Shown: positions 20,201-30,267 of the stretch, piece by piece
Layout: each line of letters begins with the position of its first letter
How positions within the stretch are numbered: the first letter of the stretch is position 1
Assembly (NCBI RefSeq): GCF_000717275.1
Contig: NZ_JNYV01000001.1
Location: 682,001 to 746,000 of the forward strand
Direction of reading: 5' to 3'
Source: Kitasatospora arboriphila
GTDB lineage: Bacteria; Actinomycetota; Actinomycetes; Mycobacteriales; Mycobacteriaceae
Length of the DNA: 64,000 nucleotides
Program-made: the position numbers and the translations under genes
Notes under the pieces: model-generated
The model's input: the letters and a program-made list of their open reading frames with translations, nothing else
Database searches by the model: none
What the model was told of the DNA's origin: nothing

Positions 20201-20687
20201 GAATCGACCTCTCGCGTGGTGCCGACTCGGGCGCCTTGTCAGCGGGCTCGGCCTCGATCGGCGCGTCCTCACTGGGTGCAGTTGCCGCCGCAGCGACCTC
20301 GGCATCCTCGGGTGGGGAGACATTCTCTGGCGTCGGCTCCACGACAGGCGCAGCCGACACTTCCGCCGTCTGCTTGGCCTCGACCGGCACGTCGGCCGGC
20401 TGGGGGTCGGCCGGCGGGGCGTCGGCACCAGCGGTGACGGCATCGTCGCCCTCCACCGACTCGTCGGCGGGCGGCGGATTGATTCGGTCGCGTACCGCGA
20501 TGGCAGTGCTGCGCACGATGCTCGACTGTGGGCTGCGAGCCGCGATGCCCAGCTCGGCGAGGTGCGCGAGCACCTCGCGGCTACTGAGGCCAAGAATCCT
20601 GGCCAGCGCGTGCACTCGTAGTTTGTGCGGGAATTCTTGCGCCGAACCTGTGCTGTTCAGTTCGTCCGGCGACTGCGTGTCGGCCAC
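17214..20687 (-). CDS. rne: Ribonuclease E/G, long actinobacterial form
   Basis: The 1157-residue endoribonuclease is the main mRNA decay and rRNA maturation enzyme. The catalytic core spans roughly residues 485-890. It has an S1 domain starting near YTQVAVLEDGVLVEHF, active-site acidic residues in VDVNTGKFTG and IIVDFIDM, and a Zn-link CxxC in CTCCNGRG (about residue 886). The first 70 residues contain HKLRVHALARILGLSSREVL, which resembles the translation-factor IF2_N fold. Both flanks (about 75-480 and 890-1157) are Asp/Glu/Ser-rich or basic, with an RRRRRRRRK run, and presumably disordered RNA- and protein-binding arms. Confidence 0.94.
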   Translation of the reverse strand: MADTQSPDELNSTGSAQEFPHKLRVHALARILGLSSREVLAHLAELGIAARSPQSSIVRSTAIAVRDRINPPPADESVEGDDAVTAGADAPPADPQPADVPVEAKQTAEVSAAPVVEPTPENVSPPEDAEVAAAATAPSEDAPIEAEPADKAPESAPRERSIPSLFSAVEEEQPRHTPTTSAGAGAGSPLFLSAEQSAPIPQSTRDSVDADADTDTDDSDDESESGSRKRRRGRRGRGRGRGDQAGGDFGDDDSDADATDSAGESARETQDSASADSDDASETDDATETDEAAKPETKSGNRRKRSRPKKARPDSVGDNEQDPDGSPSDAPADETAGGDDDDSDQSAESDSSDSDDQDDSGDGTSANRRRRRRRRRKGGEGDEPLPADDPPNTVVHEREPRNKSRGRDEVQGISGSTRLEAKRQRRRDGRDAGRRRPPILSESEFLARREAVDRVMVVRERSGVAATVTHGDTHSDGNADSPNQQTRDYTQVAVLEDGVLVEHFVTTSNSSSMVGNIYLGRVQNVLPGMEAAFVDIGRGRNGVLYAGEVNWDAAGLDGGSRKIEQALRPGDQVLVQVSKDPVGHKGARLTTQISLAGRYLVYVPGGGSTGISRKLPDTERKRLKQILGKIVPDDAGVIIRTASEGVSAEELTADIERLQQQWETINAATSAAGSSKSGAPQTLYEEPDLLVKVVRDLFNEDFKKLIVEGNGAWNQVENYVRGVAPDLLNRTERFEKAHADAPDVFDVHRIDEQLAKALDRKVWLPSGGTLIIEHTEAMTVVDVNTGKFTGSGGNLEETVTRNNLEAAEEIVRQMRLRDIGGMIIVDFIDMVLESNRDLVLRRLTEALGRDRTRHQVSEVTSLGLVQMTRKRLGTGLLEAFSTTCTCCNGRGIVVHANPVEISSGDDQAGRGDNTKRARRNRRSGKADQPAAVESKPAAHSPAEHPMFRAMASHTPDSETPETETDFEVTETGSEQSGNAAARNVTGTEDTTSTTSASEGSSVAVEDTAAGSAKVHGDPAPAITSSDADRSASVAPKKSQKSENSQKSERSGTSETTSPVDETAHRPATPAAGDTQQSTADEPGQTQSAPPKRRRAVRRKPAAPTTATDPAVIAEVIASPVTTSGPVGTSTSTEPAVAVRRTPRRRAAGRPAGPPVEE

Positions 20688-21030
20688 GTATTCTCCTCAA
20701 GCCCCCGGGCGCGGATAAACGCGGCCACGCGAGGGCTGTGCTATTTACCCGGACTGCGCCGGGATTGTAGGTCTCGCTTCGCCCTATGTCGGCGGGGATG
20801 ACCCCGCGTTCACCGGCGATGCCTGGCGTGATGACTGACTGATGTCGAGCGCCACGATGTCCACACCACGCCATGTGAAAGCCACATGAGTGGGGACCGA
20901 GCACCCGAGCTGATCATCTGGCAGTCGGCGCCCGCGAGGGCTCGACAACCTCTGTCAGTATCCCACACAACTGTGGCCCGGCGGTCCAGACCTCCGACAT
21001 CGCCGGCACACCGGCCGACAGCGAGTCCGA
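20688..21030 (-). promoter_or_regulatory. 343-bp rne upstream region
   Basis: This gap separates ndk from rne on the same strand. Such a length suits the long structured 5' untranslated region that many rne genes use for autoregulation. I see a small inverted repeat CATGTG-AAAGC-CACATG (20872-20888) and GC-rich arms near 20700-20740, but no certain promoter. No open frame here looks coding. A short GCCGG/CCGGC hairpin (21002-21015) follows ndk. Confidence 0.4.
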
Positions 21031-21444
21031 TCAGCCGAGGTCAGGGAACCAGAGACCGATTTCGCGCTCGGCCGAATCGGGCGAGTCCGACCCGTGGACA
21101 AGATTGAACTGGGTGCTCAGCGCATAGTCCCCGCGGATCGTCCCGGGTACGGCCTTCTCCACCGGATCGGTTCCGCCGGCGATCTGCCGGAAGGCAGCCA
21201 CGGCACGCGGGCCCTCGAGCACTGCCGCGACCAGGGGGCCCGACGTGATGAATTCGAGCAGCGAAGGGTAGAAGGGCTTGCCCTCGTGCTCCGCGTAGTG
21301 TCCCGCAGCGACGTCGTCGCTGACGGTCTTGAGTTCCAGAGCCACCAGGGTCAAGCCCTTGCGCTCGATGCGGCCGATGATGTCGCCGACCAGGCCGCGC
21401 TTCACACCGTCGGGCTTGATGAGTACCAGAGTCCGTTCAGTCAC
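21031..21444 (-). CDS. ndk: Nucleoside diphosphate kinase
   Basis: Ndk transfers the gamma phosphate between nucleoside triphosphates and diphosphates. The 137-residue protein starts [20 protein letters not shown] and contains the catalytic-histidine motif NLVHGSDS. The length is normal. It lies between rne and a small secreted-protein gene on the same strand, as ndkA does beside rne in mycobacteria. Confidence 0.98.
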   Translation of the reverse strand: MTERTLVLIKPDGVKRGLVGDIIGRIERKGLTLVALELKTVSDDVAAGHYAEHEGKPFYPSLLEFITSGPLVAAVLEGPRAVAAFRQIAGGTDPVEKAVPGTIRGDYALSTQFNLVHGSDSPDSAEREIGLWFPDLG

Positions 21445-21479
21445 CCGGTCAGCCTAGCCCGCCGGTCGAGGGCACCGCC

Positions 21480-21866
21480 CTACGGCTGGCAGTACGCGCC
21501 GTCGACTCCGAAGAACCCGTAGCTGAACACGCCACCCGTGGTGGGCGCCGGATCGATGACCACCTGGATGCAGCCGTTCGGCGACGCAAGCGCCTCTTGT
21601 ACCGCGACGTCGAATCGCGCGGCCAGTGCCAGGTTCGCCGGCTTGTACTCGGCGGGCACCGGGAGCGACGCCACGAACTCCGGCAGGTCCATGTCGGCGG
21701 CCCGCTGAGTCAGAGCATGGGTCGCGGTGTAACTGAACTGGCTGCCACCCACCGGCATGGGTGGGCCCGCGACAGCCGACGCCGAGCCCGCACCGAGTGC
21801 AGTCCCCGCGACGATGCAGGCGGCGCCGGCTGCGAGTACGGCAGGAACGGATGCGAGACGAGACAT
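21480..21866 (-). CDS. Small secreted protein, unknown function
   Basis: A 128-residue protein with a Sec-type signal peptide: basic start MSRLASVPAVLAAGAACIV, hydrophobic core and likely cleavage after ASAVA near residue 32. The mature part of about 95 residues has two cysteines (GCIQ and YCQP) that could form one disulphide. It ends shortly after GVFSYGFFGVDG. I do not recognise a family. It lies between folC/DUF4233 and ndk, a position not occupied by a homologue that I recall in M. tuberculosis. Confidence 0.7.
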   Translation of the reverse strand: MSRLASVPAVLAAGAACIVAGTALGAGSASAVAGPPMPVGGSQFSYTATHALTQRAADMDLPEFVASLPVPAEYKPANLALAARFDVAVQEALASPNGCIQVVIDPAPTTGGVFSYGFFGVDGAYCQP

Positions 21867-22005
21867 AAAAGATGGGCCTTTCGACGGTTACGTGTGTGTG
21901 CGATCTTGTCAGCGTCGATGGCTCCGCGGAACCCGAAATGCAAGTTTTCAGGTCACGTTCCGGCAACAACAAAAATCGTTACCGGACAACACGATTTGAC
22001 CTGCG

Positions 22006-22422
22006 TCAGTCGGTGATCGGCTCTTGCCCGTTCAGCAGGCCGCGTTCCATTCGAAGACGAACGTCCCGCTTGATGTAGGCGATGTACAACCACACCAGCA
22101 GGAACACCACACCGACGGCCCCGATGGACCAGTGGACGATCCACCCGGCCACGGTGATCACTTGCAGCGCAAGGTCATACGGGAGCGCCCAGCTTCTGCC
22201 CTGCAGCCCGGAACCCAGGATGAGAGCGAGCGTCAGCACACCGAGATACACAGCCGACCATGCCGTCAGTCCGCCGCCGACCCGGACGACGATCGGGAAT
22301 GCCAGCATCACCACTATTGCTTCCAGGATGAGCGTTCCGGCCATCACCCCCCGTAGACCACGCCACGGATCGACCGTCGGCGGCGTGAATCGCGCTGGTG
22401 GGTCAGGGTTTTGAGGGCTCAT
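22006..22422 (-). CDS. DUF4233 family integral membrane protein
   Basis: The 138-residue protein begins with a proline-rich cytoplasmic segment, then DPWRGLRGVMAGTLILEAIVV and three to four further hydrophobic helices, with YDLALQVITVAGWIVHWSIG and a basic tail. This matches the DUF4233 family (Rv2446c), always next to folC in mycolata. Function is unknown. The start overlaps the folC stop by 4 nt, so the two are translationally coupled. Confidence 0.88.
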   Translation of the reverse strand: MSPQNPDPPARFTPPTVDPWRGLRGVMAGTLILEAIVVMLAFPIVVRVGGGLTAWSAVYLGVLTLALILGSGLQGRSWALPYDLALQVITVAGWIVHWSIGAVGVVFLLVWLYIAYIKRDVRLRMERGLLNGQEPITD

Positions 22423-23831
22423 GCCGGGTCCTTGCCGAAAAGGGTGCGAGCAGCGCCCGCAGTGACCACCGAGCCGGTGATCACCACGCCGGTTCCCGAC
22501 ATGCCCTCGGCCTCGTCGAGGTTCTCCTCGGCCAGTTCGATCGCGGTCTCGACCGCATCGGGCAGGAAGCCGCGAACCTGAACCCGATCCTCGCCGAAGA
22601 TCGTGATGGCCACGTCGGCCAGTTGTTCCGGATCCATCGCGCGTGGGGATCCGTTGTGGGTGAGCACGATGGCGTCGAACACCGGCTCGAACGCGGCGAG
22701 TAATCCTGCGACGTCCTTGTCCGCCATCACACTGATGACGCCGATCAGCCGCCGGAAGTCGAATTCCTCGTCCAGTGCGGCCGCCAGCGCAGCGGCACCG
22801 TGCGGGTTGTGCGCCGCGTCGAGGAAGACGGTCGGCGCCGAACGCACCCGCTCCAACCGCCCGGGACTGGTGACTGCGGCAAAGCCGGCTCGCACCGCCT
22901 CGATGTCGAGTTGCCGGTCCGCACCGGCGCCGAAGAAGGCTTCGACCGCCGCGAGTGCGAGCGCCGCGTTCGACGCCTGATGAGCTCCGTGCAGAGGCAG
23001 GAACAGTTCGGAGTATTCCCCGCCGAGGCCCTGCAATGTGAGCATCTGCCCGCCCACCGCGGTCCGACGTTCGAGGACTGCGAACTCCGAGCCCTCACGG
23101 GCCACGAAGTTGTCGGCCTCGACCGCGGCGCGCAGGAGCACGTCGGCCACTTCCGGCTGCTGGACGGCGAGCACTGTCACCGGGTCGGTCGGCACCAGTG
23201 CATCCGGGGCCTTCTTGATGATCCCCGCCTTCTCCCCCGCGATGGCCGTGAGGGTGTCACCCAGATAGTCGCTGTGGTCCATCGCGATCGGGGTGATCAC
23301 GGCCACCGAAGCGTTGATCACGTTGGTCGCGTCCCACCTGCCGCCCATGCCTGTCTCGACCACCGCGACATCCACCGGCGCCTCGGCGAAGGCCGTGTAG
23401 GCCATCGCGGTGAGGACCTCGAACTTGCTCATCCGTGGGCCGTCGGCCGCGAGTGACCGATCGTCGATCATGTCGATGTAGGGCTCGAGTTCTCGGTAGG
23501 TGTCGACGTAGACACGCGGTGAGATCGGCTCCCCATCGATGGAGATGCGTTCGGTGGCCAACTGCAGGTGCGGACTGGTGATGCGACCGGTACGCCGATG
23601 GAGAGCGGTGAGCAGCGCGTCGATCATCCTCGTGACCGAGGTCTTCCCGTTCGTGCCGGCCACGTGGATCGCCGGATAGCCGTGTTGCGGCGACCCGAGC
23701 AGATCCATCAAAGCGGAGATCCTGGCCAAGCTCGGTTCGATCTTCGTCTCGGGCCAGCGGGTGTCGAGCTGCGCCTCCACCTCACCGAGTTCGGCGAGGT
23801 CCTCCGCGGTCGGTACCTGGGGGCCCGTCAC
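22419..23831 (-). CDS. folC: Dihydrofolate synthase / folylpolyglutamate synthase
   Basis: FolC ligates glutamate to dihydropteroate and extends folate polyglutamate tails. The 470-residue Mur-ligase-type protein has the ATP loop [32 protein letters not shown] and the C-terminal domain starting near SPGRLERV, with DAAHNPHGA. It overlaps valS upstream and the DUF4233 gene downstream by 4 nt each, giving a coupled valS-folC-DUF4233 unit. Confidence 0.96.
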   Translation of the reverse strand: MTGPQVPTAEDLAELGEVEAQLDTRWPETKIEPSLARISALMDLLGSPQHGYPAIHVAGTNGKTSVTRMIDALLTALHRRTGRITSPHLQLATERISIDGEPISPRVYVDTYRELEPYIDMIDDRSLAADGPRMSKFEVLTAMAYTAFAEAPVDVAVVETGMGGRWDATNVINASVAVITPIAMDHSDYLGDTLTAIAGEKAGIIKKAPDALVPTDPVTVLAVQQPEVADVLLRAAVEADNFVAREGSEFAVLERRTAVGGQMLTLQGLGGEYSELFLPLHGAHQASNAALALAAVEAFFGAGADRQLDIEAVRAGFAAVTSPGRLERVRSAPTVFLDAAHNPHGAAALAAALDEEFDFRRLIGVISVMADKDVAGLLAAFEPVFDAIVLTHNGSPRAMDPEQLADVAITIFGEDRVQVRGFLPDAVETAIELAEENLDEAEGMSGTGVVITGSVVTAGAARTLFGKDPA

Positions 23832-26503
23832 GACCGCGAATCCAGTTCGGCCAGTTTGGCCTTGATGCGGACGATCTCTTCTTCGGCCACCTGCGCCCGG
23901 GTCTGGATCTTCGCCTTCACGTGGTCGGGCGCCTTCGCCATGAACTGCTCGTTGGCCAGCTTCGCAGTCGTGGTCGCCAGCTCCTTCTCGGCTGCGGCCA
24001 ACTCCTTCTCCAGACGACGCTTCTCCGCAGCCACATCGATCGTGCCGGAGGTGTCGATCTGCACCGTGACCGTCGTCGCCCGCAGGCGCACCTCGATGGT
24101 CGCGGTCGCCGCGAAGCCCGGCTCCGCTCTGCTCAGTCGTGCCAGTGAGTCGATGTAGTCGCGTTGTGCGACGAGGTCTGCGGCTTCGAGTCCGATCAGT
24201 TCGGCGGCGACTCGCTGCGACGGTTTGAGTCCCTGGTCGCTACGGAACCGGCGGATCTCGGTGATCAGTCGCTGGGTGTCCTCGATGCGGTGATGGGCGT
24301 CGCGATCGACCTGTTCACCTGATGCGGTGGGCCAGTCGGCGATGACCACGGATTCACCGCCGGTCAAGGTCTGCCACAGGACCTCGGTGACGAACGGCAT
24401 CACCGGATGCAGCATTCGCAGCAGAGAATCGAGTACGGTTCCGAGAACGATCTTTGTTGTGGCCGAGACGGTTTCGTCTCCGCGTGCGAATTGCACCTTG
24501 GCCAGTTCGAGGTACCAGTCGCACACCTCGTCCCAGGCGAAGTGGTACAGCGCCTCACAGGCCTTGGAGAACTCGTAGGCCTCGAAACCCGCGTCCGCCT
24601 CGGCATGCACCTCGTCGAGCCGCCCGAGAATCCATCGATCTGCGTCGGTCAGATCTGAACGCGGCGGCAGCTGTCCGACCTTCGCCCCGTTCATCAACGC
24701 GAACTTGGTGGCGTTGAACAACTTGGTGGCGAAGTTGCGCGAGGACTGCGCGAGATCGTCGCCGACGGACAGGTCGCCGCCGGGGTTCGCACCTCGCGCG
24801 AGTGTGAACCGCAGTGCATCGGCGCCGTATTGGTTCACCCAGTCCAGCGGGTCGATCCCGTTGCCCTTCGACTTCGACATCTTGCTTCCGTGCTCATCGC
24901 GAACGAGGCCGTGCAAGAAGACGTTCCGGAATGGGACCGGTGCGTCCGCACCGATCTGCTCGCTGATGGCCCCGGCGACGTACGTACCGAACATCATCAT
25001 CCGGGCGACCCAGAAGAACAGGATGTCGTACCCGGTGACCAGGACGGACGTGGGATAGAACTTGGCCAGCTCGGCGCTCTCCTCAGGCCACCCCATGGTG
25101 GAGAAGGGCCAGAGTCCGGACGAGAACCAGGTGTCGAGGACGTCGTTGTCCTGCACGTACCCTTCCGGCGCCGACTCCCCCGGCCCCACGCACACCATGT
25201 CGCCGTCCGGGCCGTACCAGACCGGGATCCGATGCCCCCACCACAGCTGGCGCGAGATGCACCAGTCGTGCATGTCATCAACCCATGCGAACCAGCGCGG
25301 TTCGAGCGAAACAGGGTGGATCACTGTGTCGCCGTTACGTACCGCGTCGCCGGCTGCCTTGGCCAGCGACTCCACCCGCACCCACCACTGCATGCTCAGA
25401 CGCGGCTCGATTGGTTCGCCGCTTCGTTCGGAGTGACCGACGCTGTGCAGATAAGGGCGCACCTCCTTGACGATGCGACCCTGTTCGGCCAGCACCTCAC
25501 GGACCTTGACCCGTGCCTCGGCGCGATCGAGGCCGTCGAATTGCGTTCCGGTACCCGCAACTCGACCCGACTCGTCCATCATCGTCGGCATCGGCAGGTT
25601 GTGTCGCGCTCCGAGTGCAAAGTCGTTCGGGTCATGCGCGGGCGTGATCTTGACTGCGCCACTTCCGAATTCGGGATCGACATAGTCGTCCGCGACAACC
25701 GGGATGCGGCGATCGACAAATGGGTGGTCCAGTTCGGTGCCGACCAGGTGTTTGTAACGCTCGTCGTCCGGATGCACCGCGATCGCGGTGTCACCGAGCA
25801 TGGTCTCCATTCGCGTGGTCGCGACGACGATGTGGGGTTCGTTGTCGTCGAGGGAGCCGTACCTGAAGCTGACGAGCTCGCCTTCGACGTCGGAGTACTT
25901 CACCTCGATGTCGCTGATCGCGGTCTGCAGCACCGGCGACCAGTTCACGAGTCGCTCGGCGCGGTAGATCAATCCCTCGTCGAACATCTTCTTGAACACG
26001 GTCTGCACGGCCCGGGACAGTCCGTCGTCCATGGTGAAACGTTCACGACTCCAGTCGACGCCGTCGCCGAGACTGCGCATCTGGGCACCGATCGCGCCGC
26101 CGGATTCTGCCTTCCACTTCCACACCCGGTCGATGAACTCGTCACGCCCGATGTCGTTCTTGTCGATGCCCTGCCCTGTCAGCTGACGCTCGACCAGGGT
26201 CTGCGTCGCGATACCGGCATGGTCCATACCCGGGAGCCAGAGCACCTCGTACCCCTGCATCCGCCGACGACGGCACATGGCGTCCATCAGGACGTGGTCG
26301 AGGGCGTGTCCCATGTGCAGCGAACCCGTCACGTTCGGTGGCGGCAGGACGATGGAGAAAGGCGGCTTGTCGCTGGACGGGTCCGCGGTGAAGTATCCGG
26401 CCTCCACCCAGTTCCGGTACAGCCGTCCCTCGTGTACGCCGGGGTCCCAGGTCTTGGGCAGGGCTTCGGGAGTGCTGTCGGAGTGCTGGGACGATTCGGT
26501 CAC
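23828..26503 (-). CDS. valS: Valyl-tRNA synthetase
   Basis: The 891-residue class Ia synthetase charges tRNA-Val. It contains [17 protein letters not shown] (HIGH motif), the editing domain, [17 protein letters not shown] (KMSKS) and a C-terminal coiled-coil arm rich in Lys/Glu (from about residue 825), all typical of ValRS. No T-box leader is visible upstream. It heads the valS-folC-DUF4233 unit. Confidence 0.98.
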   Translation of the reverse strand: MTESSQHSDSTPEALPKTWDPGVHEGRLYRNWVEAGYFTADPSSDKPPFSIVLPPPNVTGSLHMGHALDHVLMDAMCRRRRMQGYEVLWLPGMDHAGIATQTLVERQLTGQGIDKNDIGRDEFIDRVWKWKAESGGAIGAQMRSLGDGVDWSRERFTMDDGLSRAVQTVFKKMFDEGLIYRAERLVNWSPVLQTAISDIEVKYSDVEGELVSFRYGSLDDNEPHIVVATTRMETMLGDTAIAVHPDDERYKHLVGTELDHPFVDRRIPVVADDYVDPEFGSGAVKITPAHDPNDFALGARHNLPMPTMMDESGRVAGTGTQFDGLDRAEARVKVREVLAEQGRIVKEVRPYLHSVGHSERSGEPIEPRLSMQWWVRVESLAKAAGDAVRNGDTVIHPVSLEPRWFAWVDDMHDWCISRQLWWGHRIPVWYGPDGDMVCVGPGESAPEGYVQDNDVLDTWFSSGLWPFSTMGWPEESAELAKFYPTSVLVTGYDILFFWVARMMMFGTYVAGAISEQIGADAPVPFRNVFLHGLVRDEHGSKMSKSKGNGIDPLDWVNQYGADALRFTLARGANPGGDLSVGDDLAQSSRNFATKLFNATKFALMNGAKVGQLPPRSDLTDADRWILGRLDEVHAEADAGFEAYEFSKACEALYHFAWDEVCDWYLELAKVQFARGDETVSATTKIVLGTVLDSLLRMLHPVMPFVTEVLWQTLTGGESVVIADWPTASGEQVDRDAHHRIEDTQRLITEIRRFRSDQGLKPSQRVAAELIGLEAADLVAQRDYIDSLARLSRAEPGFAATATIEVRLRATTVTVQIDTSGTIDVAAEKRRLEKELAAAEKELATTTAKLANEQFMAKAPDHVKAKIQTRAQVAEEEIVRIKAKLAELDSRS

Positions 26504-26555
26504 CGGCCAATTCTAGGCAGTCGGTGGTGAAGAGACGAAAGTGCAGGTCTCCTGC

Positions 26556-27185
26556 TCAGGGAACACGCAATCGGTGCAGGTCTTCGGGGGCGTTGACGTT
26601 CGTCAACCATGTCGGATCGCTCAGCGTCACCCGGTTGGTTCGCAGAGCGTCCACAGCGGCCAGCATCCGGCGTTCGCCACCCTGCACCAACTCGTCCAGC
26701 GTGGCCGCCGCACGGGTGCGGTACACCCCGGCCAGTGGGTGAGCCCGCTGCGAGTCGACGGCGATGGCGGCATCATCGGCGTCGGTGAGCCCGCGCAGCA
26801 GTTCATCGACCATCTCAGCGGTGACAAGGGGCATGTCGGTGGCGCAGACGAAGACGATGTCGCGGCCACGTTCGGCAGCTGCCGCCAGCCCGGTGGCGAG
26901 ACCACCGAGCGGGCCGGCGCCTTCGGCCTCACCGGTCACCCATGTGACGTCCGCGGAGCCGCTGTCAGCGGTGCCGTCGACACCATCGTGGCCGGCCCGC
27001 AGACCCTGATAGGCGGGCGAGCCCTCCGGGGCCAGCACCAGAACCGGGTCGCATCGTTCCCCCACGATCCGGGTGATCCGGCCGAGCATCGATTCGCCGT
27101 TCCATTCCAGTGCCGCTTTGTCGCTGCCCATCCGTTTGGATGCGCCACCGGCCAGGACAACTGCGCCTACTCGCTCATGCTCCAT
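26556..27185 (-). CDS. mobA: Molybdenum cofactor guanylyltransferase MobA
   Basis: MobA adds GMP to molybdopterin to form the MGD cofactor. The 209-residue protein starts MEHERVGAVVLAGGASKRMG, with the nucleotidyltransferase motif LAGGxSxRMGxDKA and FVCATDMPLV in the nucleotide-binding core. I place the start at ATG 27185. The open frame runs on to 27509, but only as the reverse of fdhD. It is divergent from fdhD, whose product also serves molybdoenzymes. Confidence 0.92.
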   Translation of the reverse strand: MEHERVGAVVLAGGASKRMGSDKAALEWNGESMLGRITRIVGERCDPVLVLAPEGSPAYQGLRAGHDGVDGTADSGSADVTWVTGEAEGAGPLGGLATGLAAAAERGRDIVFVCATDMPLVTAEMVDELLRGLTDADDAAIAVDSQRAHPLAGVYRTRAAATLDELVQGGERRMLAAVDALRTNRVTLSDPTWLTNVNAPEDLHRLRVP

Positions 27186-27252
27186 GGAGACAGTTAACGC
27201 GAGCACGGGGGCGCGTGGGCGAAAACGGGAGCACAGGGTGATGATGGTCGTC

Positions 27253-28074
27253 ATGGGACGAGTGACCAGTCGTACGCGGGTCCGCCGGATCCGGCCGGGC
27301 AACACCGATTCGCGGGCTGACTCCCTCGCGGTCGAGGAACCCCTCGAGATTCGTGTTGGTGGAGAAGCGCTCTCGGTCACGATGCGCACACCTGGGTCCG
27401 ACATCGACCTCACACACGGGTTCCTGATGACCGAGGGCCTCATCGACGGCGCGGACGACATCAGCGCCATCCGATATTGCGACGGCGTCGACGACCAAGG
27501 CCGGAACACCTACAACGTGCTCGATGTCAGCCTGCGCGGCGACCGGCCGCTTCCCGCGGGCTCGACACGAAACTTCTACACCACCTCATCGTGCGGTGTG
27601 TGCGGTAAGGCATCTCTCGACGCTGTTCGACTGGCGTCCAACTACCGGCTGGAGGACGATCCCTCGACCGTGGACGTCGACACGCTCTTCACCATGCCAG
27701 AGCAGTTGAGGTCGCTACAGAAGACGTTCGACGCGACCGGCGGAGTACACGGAGCCGCCCTGTTCACCACCGACGGCGAACTCCTCGCGGTTCGCGAAGA
27801 CGTAGGTCGCCACAACGCCGTCGACAAGGTGATCGGATGGGCTGTGACACAACGATTGCTGCCATTGCGGGCAACGGTGCTGATGGTGTCCGGCCGCGCG
27901 TCTTTCGAGCTCGCGCAGAAAGCCGTCATGGCCGGGGTACCGATACTCGCGGCGGTGTCCGCGCCATCGTCACTGGCGGTGGATCTGGGCAACGACAACG
28001 ACCTGACGATCGTCGGATTCCTACGCGGAGAATCGATGAACGTGTACTCGGCCGGTCACCGCGTTCTCGAATAG
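27253..28074 (+). CDS. fdhD: Formate dehydrogenase sulphur carrier FdhD
   Basis: FdhD moves sulphur from a cysteine desulphurase to the Mo-bisMGD cofactor, which is needed for formate dehydrogenase activity. The 273-residue protein contains LAVEEPLEIRV, the active cysteines in SSCGVCGK (C114 and C117), GGVHGAALF and EDVGRHNAVDKVIG. I choose ATG 27253 (MGRVTSRTRVRRI, the usual start); ATG 27241 and 27244 are also in frame. mobA is divergent 67 bp away. No formate dehydrogenase gene is in the window. The end lies 9 bp from the convergent clpX end. Confidence 0.94.
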   Translation: MGRVTSRTRVRRIRPGNTDSRADSLAVEEPLEIRVGGEALSVTMRTPGSDIDLTHGFLMTEGLIDGADDISAIRYCDGVDDQGRNTYNVLDVSLRGDRPLPAGSTRNFYTTSSCGVCGKASLDAVRLASNYRLEDDPSTVDVDTLFTMPEQLRSLQKTFDATGGVHGAALFTTDGELLAVREDVGRHNAVDKVIGWAVTQRLLPLRATVLMVSGRASFELAQKAVMAGVPILAAVSAPSSLAVDLGNDNDLTIVGFLRGESMNVYSAGHRVLE

Positions 28075-28083
28075 CCCAGCGGC

Positions 28084-29361
28084 TCAGGCGCTCTTGTCGC
28101 GCCGTTCGTCGCGCCGCGGCTTACGGGGAACGATGGTGGGAAGAACGTTGTCGCGCACGGTTTCTCCCGTGACTACCACCTTCGCGACGTCATCGCGGCT
28201 CGGGATGTCGTACATCACCGGGAGCAGGACCTCTTCCATGATGGCCCGAAGACCACGAGCACCGGTGCCACGGTGGATCGCCTGATCCGCGATGGCCTCG
28301 AGAGCGTCCTCGGTGAACTCGAGTTCCACACCGTCCATGTCGAAGAGTCGCGCGTACTGCTTGACGAGCGCGTTCTTCGGCTGCGACAGGATGCTGACGA
28401 GGGATTCCTTGTCGAGGTTGGTCACCGATGCGATCACAGGCAGTCGGCCGATGAACTCGGGGATCAGACCGAACTTGATCAGGTCCTCGGGCATGACCTC
28501 GGCGAAGTGGTCAGCACTGTCGTCGTCGTTCTTGGCGACCTCCGTGCCGAATCCGATGCCGCGCTTGCCGATTCGATCCGACACGATCTTGTCGAGTCCA
28601 GCGAACGCGCCGGCCACGATGAAGAGCACATTCGTGGTGTCGATCTGGATGAACTCTTGATGGGGGTGCTTACGACCGCCCTGCGGAGGTACCGAGGCCT
28701 GCGTGCCCTCGAGGATCTTGAGCAATGCCTGCTGCACGCCTTCACCCGAGACGTCCCGGGTGATCGACGGATTCTCGCTCTTGCGGGCGATCTTGTCGAC
28801 CTCATCGATGTAGATGATGCCGGTCTCGGCCCGCTTGACGTCGTAGTCGGCCGCCTGGATGAGCTTGAGCAGGATGTTCTCGACATCCTCGCCCACGTAA
28901 CCGGCCTCGGTGAGCGCCGTGGCGTCGGCGATGGCGAACGGAACGTTCAGCATCTTCGCCAGGGTCTGCGCGAGGTAGGTCTTTCCACAGCCCGTCGGAC
29001 CGAGCATCAGGATGTTCGACTTCGCGAGCTCCACGGGCTCCATGCCGCGCGAGTCCTTGCGGTCGCCGGCCTGGATGCGCTTGTAGTGGTTGTAGACCGC
29101 GACGGCCAGGGTGCGCTTGGCGGTGTCCTGACCGATGACGTAGTTCTCCAGGAAATCCCGGATCTCCATGGGCTTGGGGAGTTCATCGAGTTTGACATCG
29201 CTGGTCTCGGCCAGTTCTTCCTCGATGATCTCGTTACACAGGTCGATGCACTCATCGCAGATGTACACGCCGGGTCCAGCGATCAGCTTCTTGACCTGTT
29301 TTTGGCTCTTTCCGCAGAAAGAACATTTCAGCAGATCGCCACCATCTCCGATACGTGCCAT
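28084..29361 (-). CDS. clpX: ATP-dependent Clp protease ATP-binding subunit ClpX
   Basis: ClpX unfolds substrates and feeds them to ClpP1P2. The 425-residue protein has the N-terminal zinc finger (CSFCGKSQ ... CDECIDLC), Walker [13 protein letters not shown], Walker [11 protein letters not shown] and the KRGIGFG loop that docks on ClpP. Its length is normal. clpX is separated from clpP2 by 203 bp with a hairpin, so it probably has its own promoter. No terminator is obvious in the 9-bp gap to the convergent fdhD. Confidence 0.98.
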   Translation of the reverse strand: MARIGDGGDLLKCSFCGKSQKQVKKLIAGPGVYICDECIDLCNEIIEEELAETSDVKLDELPKPMEIRDFLENYVIGQDTAKRTLAVAVYNHYKRIQAGDRKDSRGMEPVELAKSNILMLGPTGCGKTYLAQTLAKMLNVPFAIADATALTEAGYVGEDVENILLKLIQAADYDVKRAETGIIYIDEVDKIARKSENPSITRDVSGEGVQQALLKILEGTQASVPPQGGRKHPHQEFIQIDTTNVLFIVAGAFAGLDKIVSDRIGKRGIGFGTEVAKNDDDSADHFAEVMPEDLIKFGLIPEFIGRLPVIASVTNLDKESLVSILSQPKNALVKQYARLFDMDGVELEFTEDALEAIADQAIHRGTGARGLRAIMEEVLLPVMYDIPSRDDVAKVVVTGETVRDNVLPTIVPRKPRRDERRDKSA

Positions 29362-29524
29362 CTGTTGCTGTACCTACTTCCCTTACCCTGATGCTCCAAA
29401 GACGTGAAGTCCGGTGGTCCGCCCCAGCCCATGCGGAGCACAGTAACCACGACCGTACCCGTACGTCGGCGGAACTTCGACCGATAAAGCCAAATGTCGC
29501 GGGCCTTTTTGCCTGCCCACGACC

Positions 29525-29558
29525 GCTCTTGCCCGCCGCCGAGGACGGCGGGCCGAGC
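29525..29558 (-). terminator. Hairpin between clpP2 and clpX
   Basis: Perfect 8-bp arms GCCCGCCG (29531-29538) and CGGCGGGC (29546-29553), with outer GCTC/GAGC pairs, lie 7 bp after the clpP2 stop on the transcribed strand. An AAAAAGG stretch, not a U-run, follows, so it may terminate partially or protect the 3' end. Confidence 0.55.
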
Positions 29559-29564
29559 GCGGCG

Positions 29565-30194
29565 TTACTTCTTTCCTGACTTCTTCCGGTACTCGAAGAC
29601 CTCGTCGATGATCCCGTACTCTTTGGCCGCTTGCGCGGTCAGGATGTTGTCGCGGTCGGTGTCCTTACGGATCTTGTCCGCCGGCTGCCCGGTGTGTCCG
29701 GCGAGGATGTCGTCGAGCCGCTTGCGGATCCGTTCGATCTCGGCCGCCTGGATCTCGAGGTCGGACACCTGGCCCTGGTATGCACCGCCGGTGCGGGGCT
29801 GGTGGATCAGAACGGTGGCGTTGGGCAGCGCCGCACGCTTACCCGGTGTTCCGGCGGCCAGGACGATGGCCGCGGCCGATGCCGCCTCGCCGAGGCAGAC
29901 GGTCGCGATGTCGCAGTGCACGTACTGCATGGTGTCGTAGATGGCCAGCATCGCCGGCACACTGCCGCCGGGCGAATTGACGTACATGATGATGTCGCGG
30001 TCAGGGTCCTGCGACTCGAGCACCAGCAGCTGGGCCATGATGTCGTTGGCAACCGTCTCGTCGATCGGCGTGCCCAGGAACACGATTCGCTCTTCGAAGA
30101 GTTTGGCGTAGGGGTTGTACTCGCGAGCGCCGTTCGGCGTGTGCTCGATGAACGAGGGCAGGATGTACCGCGACTGGGGTGAAAGATTGTTCAT
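29565..30194 (-). CDS. clpP2: ATP-dependent Clp protease proteolytic subunit ClpP2
   Basis: This 209-residue serine protease subunit has its catalytic serine in CLGEAASAAAIVLAAG, histidine in VLIHQPRTGG and aspartate in the DTDRDNILTAQAAKEYG region. The EAASAAA context and start MNNLSPQSRYILPSF identify the ClpP2 paralogue. In mycolata ClpP1 and ClpP2 form a mixed tetradecamer that works with ClpX and ClpC1. It follows clpP1 by 73 bp. Confidence 0.96.
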   Translation of the reverse strand: MNNLSPQSRYILPSFIEHTPNGAREYNPYAKLFEERIVFLGTPIDETVANDIMAQLLVLESQDPDRDIIMYVNSPGGSVPAMLAIYDTMQYVHCDIATVCLGEAASAAAIVLAAGTPGKRAALPNATVLIHQPRTGGAYQGQVSDLEIQAAEIERIRKRLDDILAGHTGQPADKIRKDTDRDNILTAQAAKEYGIIDEVFEYRKKSGKK

Positions 30195-30267
30195 GGTTCT
30201 CGTTACTTTCCGATGAGGTTGCGACGGGCCGGAGACGAAGCGGAGCGGAGCTCGACCATGGAAGTGG

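Noticed and set aside
24830..26530. A 566-codon open frame on the plus strand antisense to valS
   Set aside because: valS on the minus strand has full ValRS motifs. Long antisense frames are expected in GC-rich DNA, and the product has no recognisable domain.
26504..26555. T-box leader upstream of valS
   Set aside because: The gap to the upstream mobA stop is only 52 bp, too short for a T-box, with no T-box sequence.
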